Shown here: piece by piece, positions 1 to 7,979 of the stretch
Layout: each line of letters opens with the position of its first letter
Numbering within the stretch: the stretch's first letter is position 1
Assembly (NCBI GenBank): GCA_002350525.1
Contig: DEFA01000031.1
Location: forward strand, 1 to 23,231
Length of the DNA: 23,231 bases
Source: Lachnospiraceae bacterium UBA2864
Lineage (GTDB): Bacteria > Bacillota > Clostridia > Lachnospirales > Lachnospiraceae
Direction: 5' to 3'
Translations under genes and position numbers: made by a program
The notes under the pieces: generated by a model
Databases searched by the model: none
Seen by the model: the letters and a program-made list of their open reading frames with translations, nothing else
What the model was told of the DNA's origin: nothing

Positions 1-39
1 GTCTTAATCGTAATAAAGTATCACTAAGAAAAGACGATT

Positions 40-95
40 AAAAAAAGCTGTTAACAGCATACAAGGCGGAAGAGACTCTAACTTCTCTTCCGCCT
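40..95 (-). terminator. Terminator region after the GH42 gene
   Basis: Read on the minus strand, a 12-bp perfect stem (positions 95-84 with 75-64, 8-base loop) is followed by a small self-complementary element, GCTGTTAACAGC (58-47), and then a run of seven T (46-40). This lies 56 bases past the GH42 stop codon. The long stem is not directly next to the T run; the small 4-bp hairpin is. The exact stopping structure is therefore uncertain, but the combination fits a rho-independent terminator. The long stem could also serve a convergent gene lying left of the window. Confidence 0.65.
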
Positions 96-150
96 GTTAA
101 ATTACTCTATAGTCTGTATTATAGATTTTTATTACATTATATTTTTGATA

Positions 151-2199
151 TTATATATTACGCTTAATAACAAGATTACGCTTAGGTTCAAGGGTTATAC
201 TACCATTTACATCCGTATTGTTTATAATATCAAATCCCGATATATCGTGAAGTTCGATACTGTCTTCCGAGGTATTAAGGAAGAATTCGTATGTATTTTC
301 TTCACCGTATCTTACATGATATTCGATTCCTTCAGGTAAATCTACACCCTTAATACCTGAATCTTCAAGGATTGCCTTAAAGAAATCATCCATTCCAGAC
401 AATGTACATCTGGCAGCCTGATAATAGGCTTTTCCCTTACCGTAATCATTTACCGTAAGAGCCGGATAATCCTTATAGAAATCATCGGTGTAAGTACCGA
501 TTGCTTTAGCGCTGATTACCTTAAGGATTTCGGCATAATCAAATACCTCTGTTTCCTTACCGTAACGATCATCATTTATCCTTATGCCGTTTCTATCCGA
601 TGGATAAAGCGTATCAATTTCCATGCTGTTAAGTCCGAAGAGCTCAGATAGTCCGTCACCCGGAAATCCGCCTTCATAACATAAACAGTTTTCATTGACA
701 TATCCTGCAGTATAAGTTGCAAGAAGTATGCCTCCGCGTTCAACAAAGCTCTTTAATCTGTCTGCAAAACCAGGTTTAAGCATAAACGGCATCGGAGCTA
801 TTACAAGCTTATAGTCCGACAGATCATCATCCATTGATATTACATCGGCTTCAACACCGAGTTTCATGAGTTCTTTATAGTACTCGAAGCAGGTCATATC
901 ATATTTCTTGGTAGTTCTTCCGAATGCCTGAGCTCCGTCTATGGCCCACCAGTTTTCCCAATCGAATATAATTGCCGCTTCATTACGTTTGGTACTTCCT
1001 TCAACCTCTGCCAGCTTTTTAAGCATTTCACCGGTCGCGGAAACCTCTTTAAATATTCTATGCTCGTTCGTACCGATATGATCGATCACAGCACCGTGAA
1101 ACTGTTCTGCAGCTCCTCTTGACTTTCTTATCTGAAAATACTGCACCGAATCGGATCCTGACGCTATCATCTGAAGTGAAAACTGCTCATGTACGAGCGG
1201 TCTTTTCAACTTATTATATTCCATCCAATTTACAAGTCCCGGTGCACTTTCCATCATAAGGAAAGGCTTATCTTTCTTCATGCTCTTCATAATGGAGTTA
1301 TCAAATGCAGAAAGAAGCATCGTATCAGCATAACTCTCATAATCATTATGAAATGCGGGATAACTGTCCCAGGAAATCATATCGAGCTTCTTGGCCAGAA
1401 CTCTGTAATCTATGCCATAATATCTCTGCATAAAATTCGTTGTTATCGGAATATTTTTATTCTCCGAAGCTTCTTTAATTGCATCGATCTCAGCTGATAT
1501 ATAATCCGAATAATTCCATGTTGTAAAACGTCTCCAATCAAGATTTAAACCGTTTACGGCAATCTGACCGTTATCATATGGTGGTTCAATCTCGTTAAAG
1601 TCTGAATATCTGGCACTCCAGAATGTTGTCCACCATTCGTGATTCAGCTCATTTATATCATTATGATAACGTTCTCTAAGGAAATCCCTGAAACGTTCTT
1701 TACAGATATCGCAGTAACATTCTCCACCGAATTCATTGGAAATATGCCATGCTATAAGCCCCGGATGATTGCTGAACTTTTCTGCAAGAAATCTGTTAAT
1801 GATACCGATTTTTTCACGGTAAATCGGAGAACTCATACAATGATTGTGACGGAGGCCATGTCTGTTTCTGTGTCCCATACCGTCAACTCTCATTACCTCC
1901 GGATATTTAAGATCCAGCCAGGCAGGACGGGCTCCCGAAGGAGTTGCAAGTATTGTATATATTCCGTTGGAATATAACTCATCCATTACATTCTGAAGCC
2001 AGTCAAAGTGAAAATCACCTTCTGTCGGCTCATAAGAAGCCCATGAAAACACTCCGATGGTTGCTTCATTTATACCGGCTTCCTTCATCAATTCAATATC
2101 CTTTTTAAGAATATCTGGACGGTCAAGCCATTGATCCGGATTATAATCTCCGCCATGCATAAGTTTATTCATCGGTTTACCAAAAGCGTACTTAATCAT
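151..2199 (-). CDS. GH42 beta-galactosidase
   Basis: Glycoside hydrolase family 42 enzyme of 682 residues, the usual family length, which releases terminal beta-linked galactose. The N-terminal barrel begins with the typical YNPDQW at 19-24. The acid/base Glu is E156 in NEF, and the nucleophile is E317 in MMESAP. C121, C161, C163 and C166 match the four-cysteine zinc site of the family. Residues from about 400 to 610 fit the trimerisation domain, followed by a small C-terminal beta domain. There is no signal peptide, so it should act in the cytoplasm on imported galacto-oligosaccharides or galactosides. No transporter or sugar regulator lies beside it. Upstream is a DJ-1 gene with a 65-base gap and no terminator between, so read-through is possible. 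The start has only a weak AGGT-like ribosome site; M10 is an alternative with no better site. The exact substrate cannot be read from sequence. Confidence 0.93.
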   Translation of the reverse strand: MIKYAFGKPMNKLMHGGDYNPDQWLDRPDILKKDIELMKEAGINEATIGVFSWASYEPTEGDFHFDWLQNVMDELYSNGIYTILATPSGARPAWLDLKYPEVMRVDGMGHRNRHGLRHNHCMSSPIYREKIGIINRFLAEKFSNHPGLIAWHISNEFGGECYCDICKERFRDFLRERYHNDINELNHEWWTTFWSARYSDFNEIEPPYDNGQIAVNGLNLDWRRFTTWNYSDYISAEIDAIKEASENKNIPITTNFMQRYYGIDYRVLAKKLDMISWDSYPAFHNDYESYADTMLLSAFDNSIMKSMKKDKPFLMMESAPGLVNWMEYNKLKRPLVHEQFSLQMIASGSDSVQYFQIRKSRGAAEQFHGAVIDHIGTNEHRIFKEVSATGEMLKKLAEVEGSTKRNEAAIIFDWENWWAIDGAQAFGRTTKKYDMTCFEYYKELMKLGVEADVISMDDDLSDYKLVIAPMPFMLKPGFADRLKSFVERGGILLATYTAGYVNENCLCYEGGFPGDGLSELFGLNSMEIDTLYPSDRNGIRINDDRYGKETEVFDYAEILKVISAKAIGTYTDDFYKDYPALTVNDYGKGKAYYQAARCTLSGMDDFFKAILEDSGIKGVDLPEGIEYHVRYGEENTYEFFLNTSEDSIELHDISGFDIINNTDVNGSITLEPKRNLVIKRNI

Positions 2200-2264
2200 A
2201 TTTCAATTTTACCTATTACTAAAAATAATATTTCAAAAAATATATAAGAAGGATATCCGACCGA

Positions 2265-2870
2265 TTACAGGCCCAATATCAGGTCTGTGTTCCAGTTATA
2301 GACGATATTATCCGCAACAACCTCGGCCGCCTGTACCGTATCAAGAGTCGCAATTATAGCAAGCGCAAACTCGATAGCCGTTCCGGCTCCCTTACCTGTG
2401 ATCGTATGATCATCTACAATAACACTTAGCTTATGATAATCGTCTCTTAAAACTGCTCCTCCATCCGCAAGCTTTTGTATAAGATCGTTTGATGGATAGC
2501 AAAGAGCTTTCTTACCGTTAAGAAGTCCGTTAGCCGCAAATACAGTCGGTGCTGCACATATGGCTGCTATATATTTTTCAGGATCCGCATCATATCTCTT
2601 AATGATCTCGCAAACTCTTGCAGATGATCCAAGATTCTGAGTTCCTTTCATTCCTCCCGGAAGAATCACAATATCAAAAGCATCTTCATTGAACATTTTA
2701 TCTATTGTGATATCTGCTGTTACGGGAATCTTATGCCCTCCTACAACAACAGGATTCTCGGTTATTGATATGGTTGTAACATCATATCCCGCACGTCTTA
2801 AAAGATCTGCAGGCGTAAGTGCTTCCACTTCTTCAAACCCTTCTGCCAAAAAAATTGCTGCTCTTTTCAT
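2265..2870 (-). CDS. DJ-1/PfpI family protein
   Basis: A 201-residue single-domain protein of the DJ-1/ThiJ/PfpI superfamily. The reactive cysteine is C105 in AAICAAPTV, the nucleophile-elbow position, and E16 in FEEVEALTP matches the glutamate that tunes this cysteine in DJ-1. The C-terminal part GKGAGTAIEFALAII also follows the DJ-1 pattern. This is the DJ-1/YajL branch rather than the hexameric PfpI protease branch. Roles proposed for relatives include glyoxal or methylglyoxal handling, oxidative stress sensing and chaperone activity; the actual activity is disputed in the family and cannot be fixed here. Expected in the cytoplasm. The start has a good AAGGAGA site 8 bases upstream. It lies 55 bases after a cytidylate kinase-like gene, and I see no clear terminator between them. 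Confidence 0.9.
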   Translation of the reverse strand: MKRAAIFLAEGFEEVEALTPADLLRRAGYDVTTISITENPVVVGGHKIPVTADITIDKMFNEDAFDIVILPGGMKGTQNLGSSARVCEIIKRYDADPEKYIAAICAAPTVFAANGLLNGKKALCYPSNDLIQKLADGGAVLRDDYHKLSVIVDDHTITGKGAGTAIEFALAIIATLDTVQAAEVVADNIVYNWNTDLILGL

Positions 2871-2925
2871 TTATATAATCTCCTTGTTGACATAATATAA
2901 TTATGGTCTTCAATTCTTGTTGAAA

Positions 2926-3543
2926 TTAAATCTTCTTTGCTACTTCATAGAGTAATTTGGCCGTACCGTCAGGTCCGAGAAGTGAACTGTCTATAAGCAA
3001 ATCATAACTCTCGTTCTTGCCCCATTTGTATGAGGTATAATAGTTGAAATACGAGGCTCTTGCCTTATCTTCTTTGGCAATCTGATCTCTCGCCTGCTTT
3101 TCGTTAAGATTGAATCTTTTCATTACAGTGTCAATACGCACTTCCATAGGTGCATATATAAATGCACTAAGTACATTTTCATACTCTCTGAGAACATAAT
3201 TGGAGCATCTTCCGATTATTACGCAGGACTCTCTCTCCGCAATACTCTTTATAGTCTCATATGTTGCCATAAATGCTTTCTGATTAAGGTTCATTCCGTA
3301 ATTTGAATTGTTATCAAACGACATATAAGAATACGGATCCATAACAACGGAATAAAGAAAACTGCCGGTAGGTTTTTCATCCATATTATCGAGAAAATCC
3401 TCCCAAAGACCTGATTGCTTTGCAGCCTCTTTTATAAGCTGCTTATCATAACATTTAACTCCCATGATCTCTGCGATTTTCTCACCGATCATACGTCCGT
3501 TACTTCCAAATTGGCGACCTATTGTAATTATCTTATTGCCCAT
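2926..3543 (-). CDS. Cytidylate kinase-like family protein
   Basis: A 205-residue P-loop protein of the cytidylate kinase-like family (Cytidylate_kin2 type). The N-terminus IITIGRQFGSNGR at about 5-17 carries the family's modified nucleotide-binding loop, and a conserved RCSNYVL segment follows at about 112-118. The family resembles CMP kinase in fold, but its members usually coexist with a genuine cmk and their substrate is not established, so CMP kinase activity should not be assumed. It is a soluble protein. The ATG is preceded by AAGGAGGGGG 5 bases upstream, a strong site. It lies 73 bases after the patatin gene in the same direction with no clear terminator, so the two may share a transcript. 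Confidence 0.85.
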   Translation of the reverse strand: MGNKIITIGRQFGSNGRMIGEKIAEIMGVKCYDKQLIKEAAKQSGLWEDFLDNMDEKPTGSFLYSVVMDPYSYMSFDNNSNYGMNLNQKAFMATYETIKSIAERESCVIIGRCSNYVLREYENVLSAFIYAPMEVRIDTVMKRFNLNEKQARDQIAKEDKARASYFNYYTSYKWGKNESYDLLIDSSLLGPDGTAKLLYEVAKKI

Positions 3544-3616
3544 ACTGACCCCCTCCTTAAAACAAGTCTCCGTTAACCTACTACCTTATTTATAACTTTA
3601 AAGGATAACTGCATTT

Positions 3617-5116
3617 TCAGTCATCCCATAAATTCATGCCGTATTTTTCAGCAATCGAATTGAATTTATTCATATTGCTGTTTACGCTGTTTTCAAGCTT
3701 TATCTGCTGTTCCTTATGTGCATGTTCATTAACCATTGTATTATATTCGGTTTCAAGAAGATTTCTCTCGATTGCCATATAAGTTTCATCCTTCTCGAAC
3801 TTGGTCTTAACATATATTTTTCCGTCTCTCTCACCAAGTTCTTTCTTAAACCTTTTATCTTTGTTTTCAAAGTTAAGAGTTCCGGTAAAGAGATCTCCGA
3901 GATCATGACTCGGAACTATGCTGATAAATTCCGCATCCGGGAATTTTGTCTTATCGAATTTTGATACAGGAGTAAGCTCGATAACAATAAAACGTCTAAT
4001 TCCGAGATCATACAGAGGTTTTATAGGGATATTATCGTTAATACCTCCGTCCAGATACTTATTGCCTCTTATCGTTACCGGACTGTAAATATACGGAAGT
4101 GCCGTAGAAGCAAGCAGATAATTATTGATATCCTCATCCAGAGCATTATTCAGAAGAAAATACTCCGCCGTACATCCGTATGTCGGATCAATGCCACTGT
4201 AGTTTGCCGCACATTTTGACGTTCCGACATATATGATTCGATTCTCATTTCTGATCTGGTTAAAATCCATATATTTATCGATGAGACTGTTCATCTCTGT
4301 CCTTGAGAAATGCGTATTTCCGGCTGCAACCTGCTTCTCATCAAAATCGAACAGAGTTCCCATGTCGATCTCGTCCCAGACCTTTTCCATCTTTTCGATA
4401 CCCATGGCATAAAGTACCGCATTTACAGCGCCGATTGAAACTCCTGATATTGCAACGATATTATCAAGCACACCGGCTTCCGAAAGGACTTTTAACATTC
4501 CCACCTGATATATGCCTTTTCCTCCGCCGCCGGCAAGAATAAGGCCTGTGCCGTTCTTATCTATATTGATTTCCGGAATAGCAGGTTCCTGCGGATCCAG
4601 CATTACAGCCTTCTTAGCATCTTCAAAGAATTGCTGAAGCTCTTCCTCTGCACTTACTTCGCGAAAATCTTCCTCTTTCTTTTCCGGAATAACCTCCCTG
4701 AAGTCATCATCATCATCATCTTCTTCGGGAGCTTCAACTTCCTTAAACTCATCCTGAAGTACCGGTTCAGGCTGAACCTCTTCTACCGGCTCACTCTCAG
4801 ATTTCACTTCCTCTACCGGATCAGGCTGAACTTCTTCCACCGGCTTATTCTCTGGTTTTACTTCCTCTACCGGTTCAGGCTTCTTGATTTCCTGGACAGG
4901 CTCTGCAACAATAGGAGCTGTCTCTTCCTTTACCTCTTTAAATTCATCTAAATCAGGAACTTCCACCTTTTCCGGTTTAAAAACCGGCTTGGAAGGCTCA
5001 TCCTTTTTTTCCGCATTACTTACTGCCTGCTCAATTGCATCATACTTATTCATCAGATCGATTATCTCTGAATCATTTCCCATTAATTTATTAAGTGCAT
5101 CTAAATAATCATCCAT
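3617..5116 (-). CDS. Patatin-like phospholipase with acidic repetitive N-terminus
   Basis: A 499-residue protein in two parts. Residues 1-180 are low-complexity and very acidic, rich in Pro, Glu, Lys and Val, with an 18-residue tandem repeat built on PVEEV at 82-117 and a six-Asp run at 133-138. Residues 188-430 are a patatin domain: glycine-rich oxyanion loop GGGGKG at 196-201, nucleophile S227 in GVSIG, and catalytic D356 in DGG. All catalytic elements are present, so lipid acyl hydrolase activity is expected. A C-terminal tail of about 70 residues, partly helical and charged, follows. There is no signal peptide or membrane span; the acidic region may be a flexible tether or partner-binding arm. 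GGGGG lies 6 bases before the ATG, and an extended -10 promoter lies upstream. Physiological substrate unknown. Confidence 0.9.
   Translation of the reverse strand: MDDYLDALNKLMGNDSEIIDLMNKYDAIEQAVSNAEKKDEPSKPVFKPEKVEVPDLDEFKEVKEETAPIVAEPVQEIKKPEPVEEVKPENKPVEEVQPDPVEEVKSESEPVEEVQPEPVLQDEFKEVEAPEEDDDDDDFREVIPEKKEEDFREVSAEEELQQFFEDAKKAVMLDPQEPAIPEINIDKNGTGLILAGGGGKGIYQVGMLKVLSEAGVLDNIVAISGVSIGAVNAVLYAMGIEKMEKVWDEIDMGTLFDFDEKQVAAGNTHFSRTEMNSLIDKYMDFNQIRNENRIIYVGTSKCAANYSGIDPTYGCTAEYFLLNNALDEDINNYLLASTALPYIYSPVTIRGNKYLDGGINDNIPIKPLYDLGIRRFIVIELTPVSKFDKTKFPDAEFISIVPSHDLGDLFTGTLNFENKDKRFKKELGERDGKIYVKTKFEKDETYMAIERNLLETEYNTMVNEHAHKEQQIKLENSVNSNMNKFNSIAEKYGMNLWDD
4766..4873 (-). repeat. 54-bp tandem repeat inside the patatin gene
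   Basis: Two copies of a 54-bp unit encode 18 residues each (residues 82-99 and 100-117), and each unit itself holds two PVEEV(K/Q) half-units. The copies are imperfect in DNA and protein. Just downstream in the gene, positions 4706-4720 hold five perfect GAT codons next to a GAC. Both lie in frame, so copy-number changes would alter linker length without breaking the protein. Confidence 0.8.
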
Positions 5117-5156
5117 ATTTATCCCCCATTTAAAACATGAACATAAGTACTTAAAC

Positions 5157-5385
5157 CTACAAATAATTATACCAAATATATAAAGATTTGTCCTTATGAG
5201 TTATAAGTTTCGAACGTATGAACCGACACATTAAAGATTTCCGAACATAGAATGAAAGCTCAAATAAATTTCCCTCAGTATTTTCAGTATATTTCCATTC
5301 ATTTACTATATAACCCCTATAAAAAAAGAATCCGGCTACTTCCTAGGAATAAAATAGCCAGAAATAATATTATAACCTTCTTCAT
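5157..5385 (-). pseudogene. Possible small secreted or membrane protein broken by a frameshift
   Basis: On the minus strand an ATG at 5385 is preceded by GGGGGAAGG 5 bases upstream and opens a 22-codon frame (5385-5317) reading MKKVIILFLAILFLGSSRIL and two more residues, a classic basic-then-hydrophobic signal sequence, ending in TAG right after a T7 run (5327-5321). If one T is dropped, the frame continues open for about 54 more codons to a TAG at 5159-5157, giving a protein of about 75 residues with a polar, tyrosine-rich tail. I do not recognise the tail. It could be a recent frameshift, a slippage-controlled gene, a true 22-residue hydrophobic peptide, or chance. The extended frame runs over the patatin promoter, which argues for a decayed gene or coincidence. 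Confidence 0.35.
5166..5194 (-). promoter_or_regulatory. Promoter for the patatin gene
   Basis: On the minus strand, AGGACA (5194-5189), a 17-base spacer and TATAAT (5171-5166), with TGG before the -10 giving an extended -10 element. The start site would fall near 5159, about 43 bases before the patatin ATG. The -10 is perfect; the -35 matches four of six consensus bases. Confidence 0.7.
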
Positions 5386-5425
5386 TATGCCTTCCCCCTT
5401 AGTGCCTTCACTTATCCCATTATAT

Positions 5426-5469
5426 AAAAAAATCCTCCGAATCTCCAGTATATTTAGAGACTCGGAGGA
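5426..5469 (-). terminator. Terminator after the lipoprotein gene
   Basis: A 13-bp stem (5469-5457 with 5445-5433) with an 11-base loop, followed on the minus strand by seven T (5432-5426). One pair is G-U in minus-strand RNA but A-C in plus-strand RNA, so the hairpin is better formed for the minus-strand gene that ends 6 bases before it. Confidence 0.92.
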
Positions 5470-5475
5470 AAATAA

Positions 5476-6891
5476 TCAATATACGATATCTATAAGCGAT
5501 CCGTCTATCATATTAATATAAACCTGCACCGGAATAGTAAATCCGTCTTCGGCAATTGCGGTTAGATGCAAAGCAGGAACCATAGATCCCGTTTCTGAAT
5601 CGGATGAATCACGCATATATTCTATATCCATATCAGTAAAAAACAGATTATCGGATTTGATCTTATCGGTATCAAGTTTTTCAGCAACTATACTTTTAAA
5701 TGAGCTTTTTAAGTTTTCAAAACTAAGCACGGAGGTATTCTCAAGCTGCTTATCTAACAGACATTCATTTAATATAATATTAAATCCGATAACGCCTCCG
5801 TCATCTACGTATATCCCTCCCTGATTGTAACTGTTAACATCCTCTGCGTGAATATTAAACCCGCTTATCATATTTAAAATATTGATATAATAGCCGTTTC
5901 TTTCTACACATTCGGAGTTTGTATCACCCAGGTATTCCGGTACCTTAGTAAAATACTCTATTTCATTCTGTTCGGTTGATACACTGCTTTGTCCCATTGA
6001 TCCGGCTTGATCGGTACTCAAACAATCGGGATTAATATCCAGGAGAAGGTAATCTTTCAAAAAACCGAAAGCTGTATTTATCTGTGATTCCTTTGATAAA
6101 GTACACTTGTTTGTAAGAAGTATTTCATCCGAATCATTTTCAGCTCCATCCGGTCCCTCATAAAATATAGGCATTCCCATAAATTCAGTATCCAATCCCG
6201 TGACTTCTGACCATTCATACTCCGGATGTCCTATCATACTTCCCGGATTTTTAGGATACATAGAGAAAAATGCAGTATCTGTATTATAGTTATATCCTAT
6301 AATCAACTGACAATCTGTATTTCTATATACACCTTCATAGGTATGAACAAAGTAATCATCATTTTGAGTCCAGGCCGGAAGCGGGGCATTATCATATTCC
6401 TGACGACTGTCATTCATAAACAGAAAGCCTCTGTAACTTTGAATCAATTTAAGAGAATCTTCGCTCTCCGCCGCAAGATTTCTTTCTGCTATTTTCTCTG
6501 CATTTTCACCGAACAGATTCTTGACTATATCTTCTTCATGAAGACTATCCGCCTTAAGTGAGTTATAGTTATATACCGGAAGGCTTTTAACATCTTTCTT
6601 CTCATAGCTTATATTTACATTTATATTTACTTTTTGATCATCTGATGTAAAAGTATCTCCCCACTGAACACTTCCCGTCCCGAACAGGTCATGTGATACA
6701 GTATCGCTGTCACCTTCCTCAGGATTCCGTTCTTCGGAATTATTTTCGTTTTTAGATTGTACGGATTCGGAAACAGTCTGCTCTGTAATATTTCCGTAAT
6801 CCGAGATAATTTCCGGCTCGGCCTTCCCGCATCCGCTTACAGCAAGCATAAGACACATAACACCTGATATAATATACTTCCTCTTTATCAT
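5476..6891 (-). CDS. Lipoprotein of unknown function
   Basis: A 471-residue predicted lipoprotein. The N-terminus is a basic start, a hydrophobic stretch and the lipobox VSGC, with the lipid-bearing cysteine at about residue 21. A Ser/Glu/Asn-rich linker to about residue 75 follows, then a folded domain beginning with KVNINVNISYEKKDVKSLP and continuing through several beta-rich segments. It should sit on the outer face of the membrane. The overall layout resembles secreted DUF6034-like clostridial proteins, but this is a weak resemblance from memory and I do not assign a family. The start chosen has AGGAGG 7 bases upstream; a GTG start at 6912 would put the ribosome site inside the gene. It stands alone, between the proB terminator and its own terminator. 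The upstream gap is AT-rich with no promoter I would defend. Confidence 0.75.
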   Translation of the reverse strand: MIKRKYIISGVMCLMLAVSGCGKAEPEIISDYGNITEQTVSESVQSKNENNSEERNPEEGDSDTVSHDLFGTGSVQWGDTFTSDDQKVNINVNISYEKKDVKSLPVYNYNSLKADSLHEEDIVKNLFGENAEKIAERNLAAESEDSLKLIQSYRGFLFMNDSRQEYDNAPLPAWTQNDDYFVHTYEGVYRNTDCQLIIGYNYNTDTAFFSMYPKNPGSMIGHPEYEWSEVTGLDTEFMGMPIFYEGPDGAENDSDEILLTNKCTLSKESQINTAFGFLKDYLLLDINPDCLSTDQAGSMGQSSVSTEQNEIEYFTKVPEYLGDTNSECVERNGYYINILNMISGFNIHAEDVNSYNQGGIYVDDGGVIGFNIILNECLLDKQLENTSVLSFENLKSSFKSIVAEKLDTDKIKSDNLFFTDMDIEYMRDSSDSETGSMVPALHLTAIAEDGFTIPVQVYINMIDGSLIDIVY

Positions 6892-6996
6892 CAACATTCC
6901 TCCTGTTATCACTTATCCGTGATTCATGGACATAATATAATAAATATATGTATCTGACTTGTATCCGGTATTTAAAAAATGTAAACCATTCCAAAT

Positions 6997-7038
6997 AAAA
7001 AAATCCCCCAAATCTTTTTTAAATAAGATTTGGAGGAT
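6997..7038 (-). terminator. Terminator after proB
   Basis: A 14-bp stem (7038-7025 with 7016-7003) and an 8-base loop, running into seven T on the minus strand. One internal pair is G-U on the minus-strand RNA and would be A-C on the other strand. It begins 10 bases after the proB stop. Confidence 0.93.
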
Positions 7039-7047
7039 ACTACCGTA

Positions 7048-7908
7048 TTAAACTGTTCTTTCCAGATATCTCTTATTAAGAATGAAGTCCATAATATCAA
7101 AATCTCTGGATATATCTGCCGTAAAGAGTGATCCCACATCTTCACCGTTCAGAAGATCACTTATTATATTAAGATCGGATGAATCGATTATTGCCATATC
7201 GGCGCCGGCATGAGTTGCGATTCTTGCTGCCGCAATTTTCGTATACATACCGCCGGTTCCGTATCTTGTTACGGTTCCCTTGGCCATATCAAGAAGTTCA
7301 TCATTAATCTCTTCTATTACGGAAAGTCTCTTTGCATGCTTATTCTTATGAGGATTATCGGTATAGAAACCGTCTATATCCGTAAGGAGTATAAGCAGGT
7401 CTGCATTTATAAGAGTAGAAACAATAGCTGAGAGTGTATCATTATCGCCGAACTCGATCTCTTCTGTAGCCACTGTATCATTCTCATTTACTACAGGAAT
7501 GATATCAAGATCAAGAAGCTGCTTCAGAGTATTCTCGGCATTCTTTCTTCTTTCGGCTGAAGTGATAACATCAAATGTAAGAAGTACCTGTGCCGCTTTA
7601 TGATTATATTCCATAAAAAGCTTCTGGTAGAGCATCATGAGCTCGCCCTGACCTATAGCCGCACATGCCTGGATCATGGAAAGTATCTCAGGTCGTTTGT
7701 TAAGTCCGAGGGTTTTACATCCTACCGTAACAGCACCGGATGAAACAAGGACAACATCCTTACCCTGATTCTTAAGATCACTGAGCACTCTTATGAGACG
7801 CTCAACCTTTACCAGATCAAGTTCACCTGTAGACTGATGTACAAGAGATGATGAACCGACTTTTATAACGATACGCTTTTTGTTCTTTAATTCTTCTCTG
7901 AAATTCAT
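7048..7908 (-). CDS. proB: Glutamate 5-kinase
   Basis: Phosphorylates the gamma-carboxyl of glutamate, the first step of proline synthesis, in the cytoplasm. At 286 residues it is the short form: only the amino-acid kinase domain is present, without the C-terminal PUA domain of the roughly 367-residue E. coli enzyme. Visible motifs are the N-terminal KVGSSSL at about 16-22, SSGAV in the nucleotide region, VNENDTVATEEIEFGDNDTLSA for glutamate and metal binding, LLTDIDGFYTDNP, and GTGGMYTKIAAA near the ATP site. AGGA lies 8 bases before the ATG. It has its own promoter and terminator, so it is a single-gene unit; proA, often its partner, is not in the window. Confidence 0.96.
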   Translation of the reverse strand: MNFREELKNKKRIVIKVGSSSLVHQSTGELDLVKVERLIRVLSDLKNQGKDVVLVSSGAVTVGCKTLGLNKRPEILSMIQACAAIGQGELMMLYQKLFMEYNHKAAQVLLTFDVITSAERRKNAENTLKQLLDLDIIPVVNENDTVATEEIEFGDNDTLSAIVSTLINADLLILLTDIDGFYTDNPHKNKHAKRLSVIEEINDELLDMAKGTVTRYGTGGMYTKIAAARIATHAGADMAIIDSSDLNIISDLLNGEDVGSLFTADISRDFDIMDFILNKRYLERTV

Positions 7909-7950
7909 GACAACGTTCCTAACTATATTTTATTTTAAAAACACCAATCC

Positions 7951-7979
7951 AATATATCACTTGGCCCTGATTTGGTCAA
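7951..7979 (-). promoter_or_regulatory. proB promoter
   Basis: On the minus strand, TTGACC (7979-7974), a 17-base spacer and TATATT (7956-7951). The -35 box overlaps the TGA stop codon of the upstream flavoprotein gene (7978-7976). The start site is expected near 7944, leaving a leader of about 36 bases. Confidence 0.8.

Larger units (their letters stand above)
5117..5475. other. 359-base gap between the lipoprotein and patatin genes
   Basis: The right end holds the lipoprotein terminator (5426-5469), the middle the possible broken small reading frame (5157-5385), and the left end the patatin promoter (5166-5194). Nothing else was seen: no tRNA, no recognised RNA element and no supported plus-strand gene. 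Confidence 0.7.

Noticed and set aside
151..2199. Secreted galactosidase within a sugar-use locus
   Set aside because: There is no signal peptide, and no transporter, regulator or other glycosidase lies in the window, so neither export nor a dedicated locus is supported.
4631..4951. Hydrophobic 106-codon plus-strand frame in the patatin gene
   Set aside because: It is the mirror of the acidic repeat: GAA/GAG/GAT codons read in antisense give Phe, Leu and Ile runs that look like membrane spans.
2265..5116. Patatin plus cytidylate kinase-like plus DJ-1 as an anti-phage (CBASS-like) cassette
   Set aside because: There is no cyclic nucleotide synthase, no accessory Cap protein and no mobile-element context. 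The three genes are only loosely spaced, and the kinase-like family is common in ordinary chromosomes.
6892..6996. Sigma-A promoter for the lipoprotein gene
   Set aside because: Several TATATT-like boxes occur in the AT-rich gap, but none has a convincing -35 box at proper spacing.
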